Shown here piece after piece: positions 42,135 to 52,026 of a DNA stretch of 64,000 nt. The position numbers were made by a program, and so were the translations under genes. This DNA comes from Saccharopolyspora indica (GTDB lineage: Bacteria > Actinomycetota > Actinomycetes > Mycobacteriales > Pseudonocardiaceae). Location of the stretch: the NCBI RefSeq assembly GCF_027853965.1, contig NZ_JAQGLB010000023.1:1-64000 (forward strand), in the 5' to 3' direction. The first letter of the stretch is position 1; each line of letters opens with the position of its first letter. The notes beneath the pieces were generated by a model. That model saw only the letters and a program-made list of their open reading frames with translations, searched no databases and was not told where the DNA came from.

Positions 42135-42992
42135 TCACGCCGGAGCCGGTGGTCGCAGGTGGGTGCGGGCGAACTGGAGGGCTTCGGCCAGCAGGGCCGA
42201 GCGCTGCTGGGGGTTGCGGGCCTTGCGGGTGTTGACCTCCAGGACCACCGAGCCGTGGTAGCCGTCGGCCGCGAGCGCTTCGCAGACCTCGGCGCACGGC
42301 TGGTTCCCCTGCCCCGGCAGCAGGTGCTCGTCGCGCGGCGCGCCCGTGCCGTCCGCCAGGTGCACGTGCGCGAGCCCGCCCGCCATGCGCTTGAGCAGGT
42401 CGATGGCGTCGACGTGCGCGGCGGCGGCGTGCGAGAGGTCGAGCGTGTAGTTCCGGAAGCCCACCTCGGTCGGGTCCGGCGACGGCTTGAACGCCGAGAG
42501 CCCGCTGGACTTGCCGCCGCGCAGCCGGTTCAGCGTGCTCGGCGGGCGCAGCGGGAACATGTTCTCCACCGCGACCGCGATCCCGCTGGTCTCCTCCAGC
42601 TCCGCGACCAGCTCGCCGAAGCCGTCCGCGTAGCGGCGCTGCCAGCGGAACGGCGGGTGCACGACCACTGTGGACGCGCCCAGCTCGCTGGCCACCACCA
42701 CGGCCTTGCGCAGCCGCTCCTCCGGTTCCGGCGACCAGACCCGCTGGGTGATCAGCAGGCAGGGCGCGTGGACGGCCAGGACCGGCACCCCGTGCTGCTC
42801 GGAGAGCCGGTGCAGCGCGGCGGCGTCCTGGCTGACCGCGTCCGCCCAGACCATCACCTCGACCCCGTCGAAACCGAGGTCGGCGGCCATCTCGAACGCC
42901 GCCCGGGCCGGCTGCGGCCACACCGAGGCGCTGGACAACCCGACCGGGATGCGTCCCGGGGCGTCCTCGCGCGGTGGCGGTTGCACTGTCAT
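42135..42992 (-). CDS. Sugar phosphate isomerase/epimerase family protein (Rv0498-like)
   Basis: A 285-residue TIM-barrel protein of the AP endonuclease 2/xylose isomerase-like group. Metal-ligand candidates lie at strand ends: VEVMVWAD, VLAVHAPCLL, VVVHPPFRW, AVENMFPLRP, NYTLDLSHAAAA, HVHLADGTG and VVLEVNT. The substrate is unknown; a specific sugar is not inferable. ATG at 42992. It is 131 nt downstream of the Rv0497-like gene. Confidence 0.85.
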   Translation of the reverse strand: MTVQPPPREDAPGRIPVGLSSASVWPQPARAAFEMAADLGFDGVEVMVWADAVSQDAAALHRLSEQHGVPVLAVHAPCLLITQRVWSPEPEERLRKAVVVASELGASTVVVHPPFRWQRRYADGFGELVAELEETSGIAVAVENMFPLRPPSTLNRLRGGKSSGLSAFKPSPDPTEVGFRNYTLDLSHAAAAHVDAIDLLKRMAGGLAHVHLADGTGAPRDEHLLPGQGNQPCAEVCEALAADGYHGSVVLEVNTRKARNPQQRSALLAEALQFARTHLRPPAPA

Positions 42993-43123
42993 GTCCTGCC
43001 AAGGATGACCGACGATCGCTGGGTGGTCACGCTGCGGCCCCCGCCAACGGTGCGTAGCTCACACCGCAGTGTCCCCGGGCGAGTGTGCCAAAACGCGGTC
43101 CCGGCGTCGTGCGAACCCGGGAT

Positions 43124-44176
43124 CTAGTGGCTGATCAGCAGCAGCGCGGCGGGCGAAACCGTGCAGAACAGACCGACCAGCACCGCCAGCAGGATCGTCT
43201 GCAGGTCGTTGTTGCGCAAGAACTTCCACGCGATGAGCACCAGCAGACCGGTGAACAGCAGCGCCGCGCCCAGCGCCGCCAGCGCGTGGAAGCCCCACAG
43301 CCAGCGGAACCCGAACCAGACCGCACCGCCGCCGACCAGCCCGGCGACGCCCTGCAGCGCCAGCGTGCCCCACTCCTTGGCGGGCGACGGCGGCTCCGGC
43401 TCCTCCTCGGGCTCGTCCTCCCGGTAGTCGTCGGCGTCCATCCCCGCGGGCAGCTCGGGGTCGTAGTCGTCTTCCTCGGCGTACTCCGGCTCCGGCTCCT
43501 CGTAGGAGTCGAAGTCGTACGGGTCGTCGTCGGCGCGCTTCGGCTCGTCCTCGACCGGCTCCGGCGGCGCGGCCGGGACGGCCAGCACCTCGGTGCCGCT
43601 CTCGACGCTCGGCGGAGCGGCGGCGGGTACCCGCGGCAGCTGCTCGGTGAGGCTCTCCGGTGGCGTCTGCTTGGGCGCCGTCGGCGGCACCGGCGGCGCG
43701 TCGGCGCGCAACGCGGGCTGCTGGATGGTCGCCTCGGCATCGCCCGCGACCGGACCTGCGGGCTTCTTGCCGCCCGCGGAGGAGAACCGCTGCGCCCAGT
43801 AGCTCGGGCTGCCCTCAGCCGGGGCCTCGGCAGCGGGCGGTTCCGGAGCGGCCGGCGGCTCGGGCGGCGGCGCCTGCGGGGCAGGCGGCGCGACCGGGGG
43901 CTGCTGAGCCGCAGGCGGCGGTGGCGGGGCGGCCGGGCGGCGGCCTGCGACCCGGTGGCTGCGGTACTGCGGCGGCTCGGCGTCGGGCTGGATGGCGCGC
44001 ATCTGGCCGCTGTCGGACAGCACCCGCTCGATGATCGCCTGCGGTGCGGTCTCGCTCGGGTCCTCGGCGCGCCTGCGCCGCCGGCGGCTGCTCTTCTGCC
44101 CGCTGTTGCCGTACTCAGCCAGCAGCTCCGCGACGGTGCGCTGGGTGGGCTGATCGGCCCCGCTGTCCCGATTCAT
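43124..44176 (-). CDS. Proline-rich membrane protein (Rv0497-like)
   Basis: A 350-residue protein. The N-terminus is basic ([21 protein letters not shown]). A long Pro/Ala/Glu-rich disordered region (about 65-270) follows, then at least three membrane helices near the C-terminus (LALQGVAGLVGGGAVWFGF, LAALGAALLFTGLLVLIAW, LLAVLVGLFCTVSPAALLL). The TVAELL start resembles other actinobacterial cell-envelope proteins, but the function is unknown. ATG at 44176 overlaps the Ppx/GppA stop (ATGA). A start at 44185 is less likely. Confidence 0.78.
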   Translation of the reverse strand: MNRDSGADQPTQRTVAELLAEYGNSGQKSSRRRRRRAEDPSETAPQAIIERVLSDSGQMRAIQPDAEPPQYRSHRVAGRRPAAPPPPPAAQQPPVAPPAPQAPPPEPPAAPEPPAAEAPAEGSPSYWAQRFSSAGGKKPAGPVAGDAEATIQQPALRADAPPVPPTAPKQTPPESLTEQLPRVPAAAPPSVESGTEVLAVPAAPPEPVEDEPKRADDDPYDFDSYEEPEPEYAEEDDYDPELPAGMDADDYREDEPEEEPEPPSPAKEWGTLALQGVAGLVGGGAVWFGFRWLWGFHALAALGAALLFTGLLVLIAWKFLRNNDLQTILLAVLVGLFCTVSPAALLLISH

Positions 44177-45201
44177 CGCTCCCACCGTGCCCCGTGCTCC
44201 GTCCGGCGTCCAGTTCCGTCCTCAGGCCCGGCGAGCCGCAACGCCGCTCGGTCCTGGATGGCAGTGTGACTGTCTCCGTTGGTGTGGTCCAGCCGCCGCA
44301 GGATCACCCCTTCACGCAACGCCCAGGGGCAGATGTCGAGTTCCTTCACCCCGAGCGCCTTCATGGTGGCTTCCGCCACCAGCGCACCCCCGACGAGCTG
44401 GTGCGCTCGCGCCGCGCTGACCCCGTCGAGGGCGGCCAGGTCGGGCGAGGACATGCGGGAGATGAACGAGATCAGCTGGCGCAGGCCGGTCTCGGTGAGG
44501 CTGCGCGGCGCCCGCGGCCCGGCCGAGGCCGGTGCGGCGCCGGTCAGCCTGGCCAGCGACCGGAACGTCTTGGAGCTGGCCACCGCGCGATCCGGCCTGC
44601 CGAGCTTGCGGAACTGCTTGGCGGTGGGCGCGAGCTGCTCCTGGAGCCACTCGCGGAGCTTCTTGACCTCGTCCTGGCCGGGCGGGTCGTGCAGCATCGT
44701 GCGGGCCATCCGCCCGGCGCCCAGCGGCAGCGACACCGCCAGCTCGGGCTGCTCGTCGATGCCCATCGCCAGCTCCAGCGAGCCGCCGCCGATGTCGAGC
44801 ATCAGCAGGTTGCCCGCCGACCAGCCGTACCAGCGGCGCGCGGCGAGGAAGGTGAACCGGGCCTCGTCCTCGCCGGGCAGCACCTCCAGCGCGATGCCGG
44901 TCTCGGCTTCGACCCGGTCGAGCACTTCGGCGGCGTTGACCGCGTCGCGGATCGCCGAGGTCGCGAAGGCCATCAGCTCCTCGCACCCGGCCGCGACCGC
45001 CGCTTCCTGGGCAGCAGCGACCGTGCGGATCAGCTCGGCCGCGTCGTCCTCGCTGAGACGACCGCCGTGCGCACCGATCCGCTCGGCGAGCCGCAGCACG
45101 GTCTTCTCCGATGTCATCGGGGTCGGATGGGCACCACGATGCGCGTCCACCACCAGCAGGTGGACCGTGTTGGATCCGACGTCGAGCACCCCTAGGCGCA
45201 T
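44173..45201 (-). CDS. Ppx/GppA-family phosphatase (Rv0496-like)
   Basis: A 342-residue exopolyphosphatase/pppGpp phosphohydrolase superfamily protein. Phosphate-binding loops are GVLDVGSNTVHLLVVD and MLDIGGGSLELAMG. It lacks the long C-terminal domain of E. coli Ppx, as in mycobacterial Ppx1 (Rv0496), which degrades short-chain polyphosphate. ATG at 45201. It is followed by the Rv0497-like gene with overlap. Its place next to senX3-regX3 fits phosphate control. Confidence 0.88.
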   Translation of the reverse strand: MRLGVLDVGSNTVHLLVVDAHRGAHPTPMTSEKTVLRLAERIGAHGGRLSEDDAAELIRTVAAAQEAAVAAGCEELMAFATSAIRDAVNAAEVLDRVEAETGIALEVLPGEDEARFTFLAARRWYGWSAGNLLMLDIGGGSLELAMGIDEQPELAVSLPLGAGRMARTMLHDPPGQDEVKKLREWLQEQLAPTAKQFRKLGRPDRAVASSKTFRSLARLTGAAPASAGPRAPRSLTETGLRQLISFISRMSSPDLAALDGVSAARAHQLVGGALVAEATMKALGVKELDICPWALREGVILRRLDHTNGDSHTAIQDRAALRLAGPEDGTGRRTEHGARWER

Positions 45202-45238
45202 GACCGACAAATTACCGGCTGCGCACACGACCGGGTGC

Positions 45239-45265
45239 CGGGTGGGCCCGCGAACGGCCCACCCG
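45239..45265. terminator. Hairpin terminator downstream of regX3
   Basis: A perfect 10-bp stem (CGGGTGGGCC with GGCCCACCCG) and 7-nt loop, 67 nt beyond the regX3 stop on the minus strand. No U-tract. Confidence 0.6.
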
Positions 45266-45332
45266 AGCACTCCGAACAGCCCTCGGACCTGCTCCGCCGG
45301 TGCAAGTCGTGCTCCCGGTCACGGTAGTGGGA

Positions 45333-46013
45333 TCACGCTTCGAACTTGTAACCGAGGCCACGCACCGTGATCAGGTAGCGCGGGTCGGCCGGGTTCGGCT
45401 CGACCTTCGAGCGCAGCCGCTTGACGTGCACGTCCAGCGTCTTGGTGTCGCCGACGTAGTCCGCGCCCCACACCCGGTCGATCAGCTGCCCGCGGGTGAG
45501 CACCCGGCCGACGTTGCGCAGCAGGTACTCGAGCAGGTCGAACTCCTTCAACGGCAGGTTGACGTCCTCGCCGTCGACGGTCACCACGTGCCGCTCCACG
45601 TCCATCCGCACCGGCCCCGCGGCCAGCACCTGCGGCTGGAGCTCCTCGGCCTCGCCGCGGCGGCGCAGCACCGCGCGCACCCGCGCGATCAGCTCGCGCG
45701 CCGAGTACGGCTTGGTCACGTAGTCGTCGGCGCCCAGCTCCAGGCCCACGACCTTGTCGATCTCGCTGTCCCGCGCCGTCACCATGATCACCGGCACCGA
45801 GGAGCGCTGGCGCAGCTGCTTGCACACGTCGGTGCCGCTCATGCCGGGCAGCATCAGGTCGAGCAGCACGATGTCCGCGCCGTTGCGGTCGAACTCGTCC
45901 AACGCCTCCGGACCGTTCGCGGCGACTGCCGCCGTGAAGCCCTCCTTGCGCAGCAGGAAAGCGAGCGGGTCGGCGAAGGACTCCTCGTCCTCCACGATCA
46001 GCACCCTGGTCAC
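45333..46013 (-). CDS. regX3: Response regulator RegX3
   Basis: A 226-residue OmpR/PhoB-type regulator. Receiver: DD pair VEDEE, phospho-acceptor Asp52 in [12 protein letters not shown], and Lys in [14 protein letters not shown]. The winged helix (about 130-226) ends [10 protein letters not shown]. RegX3 responds to phosphate limitation and activates phosphate uptake and, in mycobacteria, type VII genes. GTG overlaps the senX3 stop (GTGA), so the pair is coupled. Confidence 0.94.
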   Translation of the reverse strand: MTRVLIVEDEESFADPLAFLLRKEGFTAAVAANGPEALDEFDRNGADIVLLDLMLPGMSGTDVCKQLRQRSSVPVIMVTARDSEIDKVVGLELGADDYVTKPYSARELIARVRAVLRRRGEAEELQPQVLAAGPVRMDVERHVVTVDGEDVNLPLKEFDLLEYLLRNVGRVLTRGQLIDRVWGADYVGDTKTLDVHVKRLRSKVEPNPADPRYLITVRGLGYKFEA

Positions 46014-47254
46014 CGGACTCCTCCCGTTTCGACGGCTGTGACGCCGTCGGCACCCTCGTTCCCGGAACGGATGACTCCGCCGGGGCGGTCCTTTGTTGCC
46101 ACCGCGTCAACGGCCGGTTGGCCGTCGGTCGTGCGCGCGCCGTGCCTGGGCACCCGGAGCGTGAAGGTCGAGCCGGTGCCGGTGCGGCTCCACAGCTTGA
46201 CCTCGCCGCCGTGGTTGGCGGCGACGTGCTTGACGATGGCCAGGCCGAGGCCGGTGCCACCGGTGGCGCGCGAGCGGGCCGGGTCGACCCGGAAGAACCG
46301 CTCGAAGACCCGCTCGTGGTACTCCGGCTCGATGCCGATGCCGCGGTCGGTCACCGCGACCTCCACGAAGTCCCCGGACAGGCGGCGGCTGATCGACACC
46401 GGGCTGCCCGGCGGCGAGTACGACACCGCGTTGTCGATCAGGTTGCTCAGCGCGGTGACCAGCAGCGTCCGGTCACCGTCCAGCAGGTGGCCGGTGGGCT
46501 CGTCGACGGCGATCTCGATGCCCGCGGATTCCGCGCCGAGCCGGCAGCGGCCCAGCGCCTCCTGGACCACGTCGTCGACGTTGATGGTGGTCATCTCCGG
46601 CAGCGCCTCGGCGCCCTGCAACCGGGACAGCGCGATCAGCTCGGAGACCAGGGTGCCCAGCCTGGTCGACTCGTGCAGGATCTTGGTGGAGAACCGCCGC
46701 ACCTCTTCAGCATCGTCGGCGGCGTCCAGAACCGCCTCCGCGAGCAGCGCGAGTGCCCCGACCGGGGTCTTCAACTCGTGACTGACGTTGGCGACGAAGT
46801 CGCGGCGGGTGGCCTCCAGGCGCACCGAGTCGGACTCGTCGGCGGCGTCGACGACCGCGAAGCCGTCGCCGAGCGGGCGGACCTCGCCGAGCACCGCGGC
46901 CGGGCCGCGACCGCGCATCGCGGGGCGCTCGGTCAGCGGGGTGAGGTCGACGGGGACGGCTTCACCGGTGGCCAGGGCCTGCTCGGCGGCCTTGCGGGCG
47001 CGCGCGTCGGCCCGGTGGTCCCGGATGACGCCGAGCTCGTCGGCCCGGGGGTTGTGCAGCACCACGTCGCCGAACTTGTTGAGCAGGACGACGCCGCTGG
47101 CACTCGTGTGCACCAGCCGCTGGAGCAGCTCCGCGACGGTCGGGCCCTCGGGTTTGCCGCGGCCGTAGAACCGGAGTCTCGCGATGACGAAGCCACCGGC
47201 CGCACCCACCAGGAGCACGGCGATGATCAGGGCGGTGTAGCCCAATGCGGTCAC
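46010..47254 (-). CDS. senX3: Sensor histidine kinase SenX3
   Basis: A 414-residue kinase. One N-terminal membrane helix ([21 protein letters not shown]), a PAS-like domain (about 40-130), then HisKA with [16 protein letters not shown] and HATPase with [11 protein letters not shown] and [18 protein letters not shown]. It passes phosphate to RegX3 under phosphate limitation. GTG start. A roughly 50-residue disordered tail follows the catalytic domain. Confidence 0.93.
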   Translation of the reverse strand: MTALGYTALIIAVLLVGAAGGFVIARLRFYGRGKPEGPTVAELLQRLVHTSASGVVLLNKFGDVVLHNPRADELGVIRDHRADARARKAAEQALATGEAVPVDLTPLTERPAMRGRGPAAVLGEVRPLGDGFAVVDAADESDSVRLEATRRDFVANVSHELKTPVGALALLAEAVLDAADDAEEVRRFSTKILHESTRLGTLVSELIALSRLQGAEALPEMTTINVDDVVQEALGRCRLGAESAGIEIAVDEPTGHLLDGDRTLLVTALSNLIDNAVSYSPPGSPVSISRRLSGDFVEVAVTDRGIGIEPEYHERVFERFFRVDPARSRATGGTGLGLAIVKHVAANHGGEVKLWSRTGTGSTFTLRVPRHGARTTDGQPAVDAVATKDRPGGVIRSGNEGADGVTAVETGGVR

Positions 47255-47559
47255 GCGAGCATCGTAAGCGCGCCGGGGTGGGGAAAGGCCAGTCTACGAG
47301 GGCGTTCCGTGATACCCGTGACACGAATCGGGGGCTTCTTCACCTCGGCTTCACCCGGCGCTGGTGGCCAGTTCACGTACCGCAGGGCCATCGGTAGCAG
47401 TCCGTTCGCCCCCACGGCGATTTCCCGCCATCCCTCCCCCACCCGGGTGACGACAGCAGGGCACCTTCGCCTCCAGCCGAGGGGTGGCTCTCAACGGTGA
47501 AGGGCACCTTTAGGCAAGTTACTTGCCTGAAGGTGCCCTTCACCGTGGCTCGATCGGGG
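47255..47559. other. Intergenic region gpmA / senX3
   Basis: 305 nt between minus-strand genes. A P2 palindrome (47495-47545) lies 14 nt after the gpmA stop. A GTTCACGTACC segment near 47370 resembles one half of a PHO box, but no second half was seen. Confidence 0.4.
47495..47545. repeat. P2 palindrome, copy 3
   Basis: Arms CGGTGAAGGGCACCTT and AAGGTGCCCTTCACCG, core extended by AGGCAAG/CTTGCCT where other copies have CGCC/GGCG. The change is compensated on both sides. It lies 14 nt past the gpmA stop. Confidence 0.85.
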
Positions 47560-48303
47560 TCAGCGGCCCTGGTTGGCGACCGCGGCGGCGGCCTTCTCGG
47601 CCGCTTCGGGGTCGAGGTAGGTGCCGCCCGGGTTGAGCGGCTTGAAGTTGTCGTCGAGGTCGTAGCGCAGCGGGATGCCGGTGGGGATGTTCAGGCCCGC
47701 GATGGCGTCGTCGGAGATGCCGTCGAGGTGCTTGACCAGCGCGCGCAGCGAGTTGCCGTGCGCGGCGACCAGCACGGTGCGGCCGGCCCGCAGGTCCGGC
47801 ACGATCGCCGACTCCCAGTACGGCAGCAGCCGGGCCACCACGTCCTTCAGGCACTCGGTGCGCGGCAGGTCCGCGCCGAGGTCGGCGTAGCGCGGGTCGG
47901 CGTCCTGGCTGAACTCGCTGCCGAGCTCGATCTCCGGCGGCGGGGTGTCGTACGAGCGGCGCCAGAGCATGAACTGCTCCTCGCCGTAGGTCTCCAGGGT
48001 CTGCTTCTTGTTCTTGCCCTGCAGCGCGCCGTAGTGGCGCTCGTTGAGCCGCCAGTCGCGGCGGACCGGGATCCAGTGCCGGTCGGCCACGTCCAGGGCC
48101 ATGTTCGCCGTGGAGATCGCCCGCCGCAGCAGCGAGGTGTGCAGCACGTCCGGCAGCGCACCGGCCTCGCGCAGCAGCTCGCCGCCGCGCTTGGCCTCCG
48201 CCTCGCCCTTCTCGGACAGCGGGACGTCCACCCAGCCGGTGAACAGGTTCTCGGCGTTCCACGTGCTCTCGCCGTGCCGCAGCAGCACCAGGGTCGAAGT
48301 CAT
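47560..48303 (-). CDS. gpmA: 2,3-bisphosphoglycerate-dependent phosphoglycerate mutase
   Basis: A 247-residue glycolytic enzyme that interconverts 3- and 2-phosphoglycerate via a phosphohistidine. The phosphorylated His is in [12 protein letters not shown]; further marks are [26 protein letters not shown] and the second His in [17 protein letters not shown] at 48303. Same order gpm1-senX3-regX3 as in mycobacteria. Confidence 0.96.
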   Translation of the reverse strand: MTSTLVLLRHGESTWNAENLFTGWVDVPLSEKGEAEAKRGGELLREAGALPDVLHTSLLRRAISTANMALDVADRHWIPVRRDWRLNERHYGALQGKNKKQTLETYGEEQFMLWRRSYDTPPPEIELGSEFSQDADPRYADLGADLPRTECLKDVVARLLPYWESAIVPDLRAGRTVLVAAHGNSLRALVKHLDGISDDAIAGLNIPTGIPLRYDLDDNFKPLNPGGTYLDPEAAEKAAAAVANQGR

Positions 48304-49054
48304 ATCCCCAGGCTATCGAGGCGTTCTGCCGCGGAGGCCGCCGACCGCCTTCAGCGTTCCGAGCGCGGTGCCGATGAATCCCGGCGGAGGCGGTCGCGAG
48401 CGGCGCTCGGAAACGCGCCGTGACCGGCGCATTTGGTTGTGCTCTTCACTCGACGGTTATGCGATCACCGCAGCAACGTGACACGAAAGTGGCGGCCATC
48501 ACCTTCGTTCGGAAAACGAAGGCAGTTTGATTCCTATGCGTTACTTTTCGCTTTGAACATCACACTAATGGAGTAATGTGGCGGCCTTGTGGCAGCTGCA
48601 TGACTCTGCGAAGTTGACAAAGCTCTCCTTGATCGGCTCCCACGCACTCCCCGATCACGCGAGAGCGTCAACGCGGTCCACATCCCCCATCGGACCGCGC
48701 CCGCCGGGCCCCGGGTGCCCCCCGCCCAACGGCCCGTCAGGCGGGACCCCCGCGCGGGGCGGCTCGAGCTCGTGACTCCCCCTCTCTCCCGAGCCGCCCC
48801 CGCGGTCCCGCCAAGCTTGTCGGTGCTCGTTTTGCTCGGGTGGTCGCTTGGCGGAACCTGAGTGCTTCCCTGGACTGCGGGTGCCCCTCCTGATGTATGA
48901 CCGAATACACGGCGGAGGGGCCGTCCTCGCCCAGAGAGCCACCCAGGGGCGGGCCACCGTACCCGCTGGTGGTCGACCTGCATAGGTGGCCCAAGCGGCT
49001 GGCGCCGCTTACAAAGGCGAGGACGGCTACGCCGACAGACGTCTTGAGCCGGGA
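48304..49054. other. Long intergenic region with AT-rich patch and structured element
   Basis: 751 nt between the gpmA start and the DUF4349 stop. It includes a small hairpin CCTTCGTT/AACGAAGG (48502-48522), an AT-richer patch (48520-48580) that may hold the gpmA promoter or the end of a small transcript, and element copy C (48825-49010). Candidate small ORFs here lack ribosome-binding sites. Confidence 0.5.
48825..49010 (-). repeat. Structured intergenic element, copy C
   Basis: Third copy, in opposite orientation on the map. Nested helix CCCCTCC (48884-48890) with GGAGGGG (48914-48920). Hairpin AAGCGGC/GCCGCTT at 48993-49010. Outer helix 48864-48873 with 48931-48940 is less perfect. The loop keeps GTGTATTCGG and CATACAT in minus-strand reading. 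The linker after helix 1 differs from copies A and B. Confidence 0.8.
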
Positions 49055-49879
49055 CTAGAACGACTTCTTGAGCGCTTTCCGGCGGCGCAACCACAGGCGG
49101 AGGCCGATCGCGGGCACCACCAGGGCCGCCGCGAAGGGGAGCACAGCGCCCAGCGTCGTGAGGATGACCGCGCCGGTCGCGGTGAGCCCCCGCCAGCCCG
49201 CGCTGAGACCTGCCAGGAAGCCCGTGTCGTCGTCGGCCGCCAGCGGCTGGCTCTCCAGGCGCACCGTGACCGTCGCCAGCTGAACCTGCGAGGCCATCGC
49301 CGCTTCCCGGCGCTGGAGCGATTCCAGCTCCGTCTCGCGCGAGGTCAGCTCCGACTCGATCGAGACGATGTCCGAGACCGTCTCCGCCCTGGCCATCAGC
49401 TCGCGGAGGCGCTGCACGCTGGCCTGCTGCGAGTCGATCCGGCTGCGGGTGTCCACGAGCTGCTCGGTGACGTCCTCGGCCTGCTGGCTGCGCGAGGTCA
49501 CGCGCCCCAGCGCGGACAGCTCGCCCAGCGCCCGGTCCAGCTCCGCGGCCGGGATCCGGACGGTCAGCGTGGTGCTCGACCGGTAGCCGCTCTCCTGCTC
49601 CAGGTAGCCGCCGATCGCCTCGGCCCGGCGGCGCACCTCCGCGCTCGCGCCCGCGACGTCGTCCACCTCGACGTCCAGCTCCGCCGTGCGGATCACCTCG
49701 CGCTGCTGATCCGTCGAGAAGTCCTGCTGGCCGGTCGAGAGGTCCTGCTTCCCGGTCGAGTAGTCGGAGCTGCGCTGCGGCGCCACTTCGCGCGCGCTGC
49801 TAGCGGACTCCGACGACGAGGAACACCCCGCGACCAATCCGGCCAGGACCACCACCAGCAGGGACCAACGTAATCGCAC
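49055..49879 (-). CDS. DUF4349 lipoprotein
   Basis: A 274-residue lipoprotein. The signal peptide ends at LVAGCSSSSES. The DUF4349 core includes IRTAELDVEVDDV, then GGYLEQESGYRSSTTLTVRIP and a central coiled coil (about 145-200). A C-terminal membrane helix (VLPFAAALVVPAIGL) precedes RLWLRRRKALKK. Thus it is anchored at both ends, with the coiled coil outside. Function unknown. GTG at 49879 with GGAGGA upstream is preferred over the in-frame start at 49894. Confidence 0.82.
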   Translation of the reverse strand: MRLRWSLLVVVLAGLVAGCSSSSESASSAREVAPQRSSDYSTGKQDLSTGQQDFSTDQQREVIRTAELDVEVDDVAGASAEVRRRAEAIGGYLEQESGYRSSTTLTVRIPAAELDRALGELSALGRVTSRSQQAEDVTEQLVDTRSRIDSQQASVQRLRELMARAETVSDIVSIESELTSRETELESLQRREAAMASQVQLATVTVRLESQPLAADDDTGFLAGLSAGWRGLTATGAVILTTLGAVLPFAAALVVPAIGLRLWLRRRKALKKSF

Positions 49880-49942
49880 CTTCAACTCCTCCACCTCGGT
49901 TCGGACACAGCGAGGACGGAGCGGTGCGATCTTCCGGTTGCA

Positions 49943-50455
49943 CTACTGCTGGTAGCGCCCGGGTTCGAGGGGACCGTCGCGCTCCACGAGCGCGCGGAAC
50001 GGCTGCAGGTTCGCCAGCGACTCGCCGCGCGATTCGCGCCAGCCCCACTCCCGGCGGATCGAGGTGGCGAACCCGAGCTCCAGCAGCGCGTTGAAGTCGC
50101 CGTCGGCGGCTTCCAGCACCTGGCCGAGCACCCGGTCCAGCTCCTCGGCGGTCACCGCGTGCAGGCCGATCCGGCCGACCAGGTAGATGTCGCCGGCGGC
50201 GTCGAGGGTGTAGTGCACGCCGTAGAGCTTGGCGTTGCGGCGCAGCAGGAACCGGTACACCTCGGCGTGCGCCTCGTCCGGCTGCCTGCACACGAAGGCC
50301 TCGACGACCAGCGCGTGCTCGGCCACCACCAGCCAGCAGTTGGTCTGCAGCTTCTTGGTGCCGGGCAGCGTGACGAAGAACCGGCCGGGGCCCTCCTGCC
50401 GGTGCTCCAGCCCGTTTTCGTCCAAAGTGGACTTGATCACCTGGTCGATGCTCAC
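49943..50455 (-). CDS. YbjN domain protein (Rv0487-like)
   Basis: A 170-residue protein of the YbjN/T3SS-chaperone-like fold: [49 protein letters not shown] and a helical C-terminus. YbjN proteins affect stress and motility in enterobacteria; the actinobacterial role is unknown. GTG at 50455 overlaps the mshA stop (GTGA), so it is co-translated with the mycothiol gene. The gene pair is conserved. Confidence 0.85.
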   Translation of the reverse strand: MSIDQVIKSTLDENGLEHRQEGPGRFFVTLPGTKKLQTNCWLVVAEHALVVEAFVCRQPDEAHAEVYRFLLRRNAKLYGVHYTLDAAGDIYLVGRIGLHAVTAEELDRVLGQVLEAADGDFNALLELGFATSIRREWGWRESRGESLANLQPFRALVERDGPLEPGRYQQ

Positions 50456-51747
50456 GCGGTCGCCTCCCGGACGTGCAGTTGCGCGTGGAAGGCCATCTTC
50501 GCCTGCGCGTAGGCGTCCAGTAGCGCCTCGGTGGTGTTCCGCCACGAGAACCGCGTCGCGTGCGCCGTCGTACCGGCCGCCAGGCGGGCCCGCAGCTGCG
50601 GATCGCGCACCACGGAACCCAGCGCGTCGGCCCACTGCCCGGTGCGGTGCCCGTCCACCAGCAGCCCGGACACGCCGTCGTCGACGGCGACCGGCAACCC
50701 GCCGACCGCCGCGGCCACCACCGGCGTCCCGCAGGCCTGCGCCTCCAGCGCGACCATCCCGAACGACTCGTTGTGGCTGGGCACCGCGATGACGTCGGCA
50801 GCCCGGTAGACCGCGGCCAGCGCCGCTCCCGAGCGCGGCGGCAGGAACCGCACCACGTCGGTGATCGCCAGCTCCGCGGCGAGCTCCTGCAACGCCCGCG
50901 GCCGCTCCAGCCCGCTGCCGGACGGCCCGCCGACCACCAGCACGACCAGTCGTTCGCGCAGCTCCGGGTGCCGCGCCAGCAGTTCGGCGGTGGCCCGCAG
51001 CAGCACGTCGGGGGCCTTCAGCGGCTGGATCCGGCCGACGAAGGCGAGCGTGACGGCGTCGGCGGGCAGGTCCAGCTCGGCGCGCGCGGCGAGGCGGTCG
51101 CCCGGGGTGAACACGTCCAGGTCGACGCCGGGCGGGATGGTCGCGATCGAGGCCGGATCGGCGTCGTAGCGGTCGATCAGGTCGGCGGCCTCGAACTCGG
51201 TGTTGGCCACCAGCACGTCGGCCTGCTCGACGATCTGCTCCTCGCCCAGCACGCGCATCCGCGGCTCCGGGGTGTCGCCCGCGGCGAGGTTGGCGTTCTT
51301 GACCTTGGCGAGGGTGTGCGCGGTGTGCACCAGCGGCACGCCCCAGCGCTCCCGCGCCAGCCACCCGACCTGCCCGGACAACCAGTAGTGCGAGTGCACG
51401 ACGTCGTAGTGGCCGGGGTCGTGGCGCGCCTCGACGCGCAGCGCTCCGGCGGCGAAGGCGCACAGCTGCGACGGCAGCTCGTTCTTGTCCAGGCCTTCGA
51501 AGGGACCGGCGACGACGTTGCGGACCAGCACGCCGGGCGCGAGCTCGGCGATCGGCGGGACGTCCGAGGACGTGGCCCTGGTGAAGATCTCGACCTCGGT
51601 GCCGAACTCGGCGAGCTGCCGCGCGGTCTGCGCGATGTAGACGTTCATGCCCCCGGCGTCACCGGTGCCGGGCTGTTCCAGCGGCGAGGTGTGCAACGAG
51701 AAGACGGCCGCGCGGCGCGGCCGCATGCGTAACGTTCTGGAGGTCAT
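50452..51747 (-). CDS. mshA: D-inositol-3-phosphate glycosyltransferase MshA
   Basis: A 431-residue GT4 glycosyltransferase that transfers GlcNAc from UDP-GlcNAc to inositol-3-phosphate, the first step of mycothiol synthesis. Marks: [56 protein letters not shown] and the donor-binding [19 protein letters not shown] at 51747; longer in-frame readings are rejected. It makes the thiol used by the mycothiol-dependent enzyme candidate at 58.2 kb. Confidence 0.94.
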   Translation of the reverse strand: MTSRTLRMRPRRAAVFSLHTSPLEQPGTGDAGGMNVYIAQTARQLAEFGTEVEIFTRATSSDVPPIAELAPGVLVRNVVAGPFEGLDKNELPSQLCAFAAGALRVEARHDPGHYDVVHSHYWLSGQVGWLARERWGVPLVHTAHTLAKVKNANLAAGDTPEPRMRVLGEEQIVEQADVLVANTEFEAADLIDRYDADPASIATIPPGVDLDVFTPGDRLAARAELDLPADAVTLAFVGRIQPLKAPDVLLRATAELLARHPELRERLVVLVVGGPSGSGLERPRALQELAAELAITDVVRFLPPRSGAALAAVYRAADVIAVPSHNESFGMVALEAQACGTPVVAAAVGGLPVAVDDGVSGLLVDGHRTGQWADALGSVVRDPQLRARLAAGTTAHATRFSWRNTTEALLDAYAQAKMAFHAQLHVREATA

Positions 51748-51924
51748 CAGCTGTCCATCGCGAGCGGGACGCCCCGAGGCCTCGGAGCGCACGTGGAACC
51801 CGACGTCCGGCGCGGCGGGAAACGTTCCCGCAACACCAGGCCAACGCTCGACGCTACCGCCAACACCCCGCCGGACCGGCCGCTCCACCGGCCCCGGGTG
51901 GCGCTACTCACACGTAGCCCAGCC

Positions 51925-51994
51925 CAGTTTCACCGGAAGCTGTCCCGCCCCCGCGGCCGGAGCACCGCGGCAGTTTTGCCGGAAACTGCCGCGG
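51925..51994. terminator. Paired CAGTTT/CCGGAA palindromes and hairpin terminator
   Basis: A 12-bp perfect stem (51965-51976 with 51983-51994) lies 32 nt past the L,D-transpeptidase stop. Two 18-bp CAGTTTyrCCGGAArCTG units (51925-51942, 51971-51988) form a doublet like the P3 arrangement. Confidence 0.65.
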
Positions 51995-52026
51995 CGTGCC
52001 GAGGCCGGTGGGGTTTGCGGGAGGGT

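Noticed and set aside
47365-47390. Possible PHO box upstream of senX3
   Set aside because: Only one GTTCAC-like half is visible; the direct repeat is missing.
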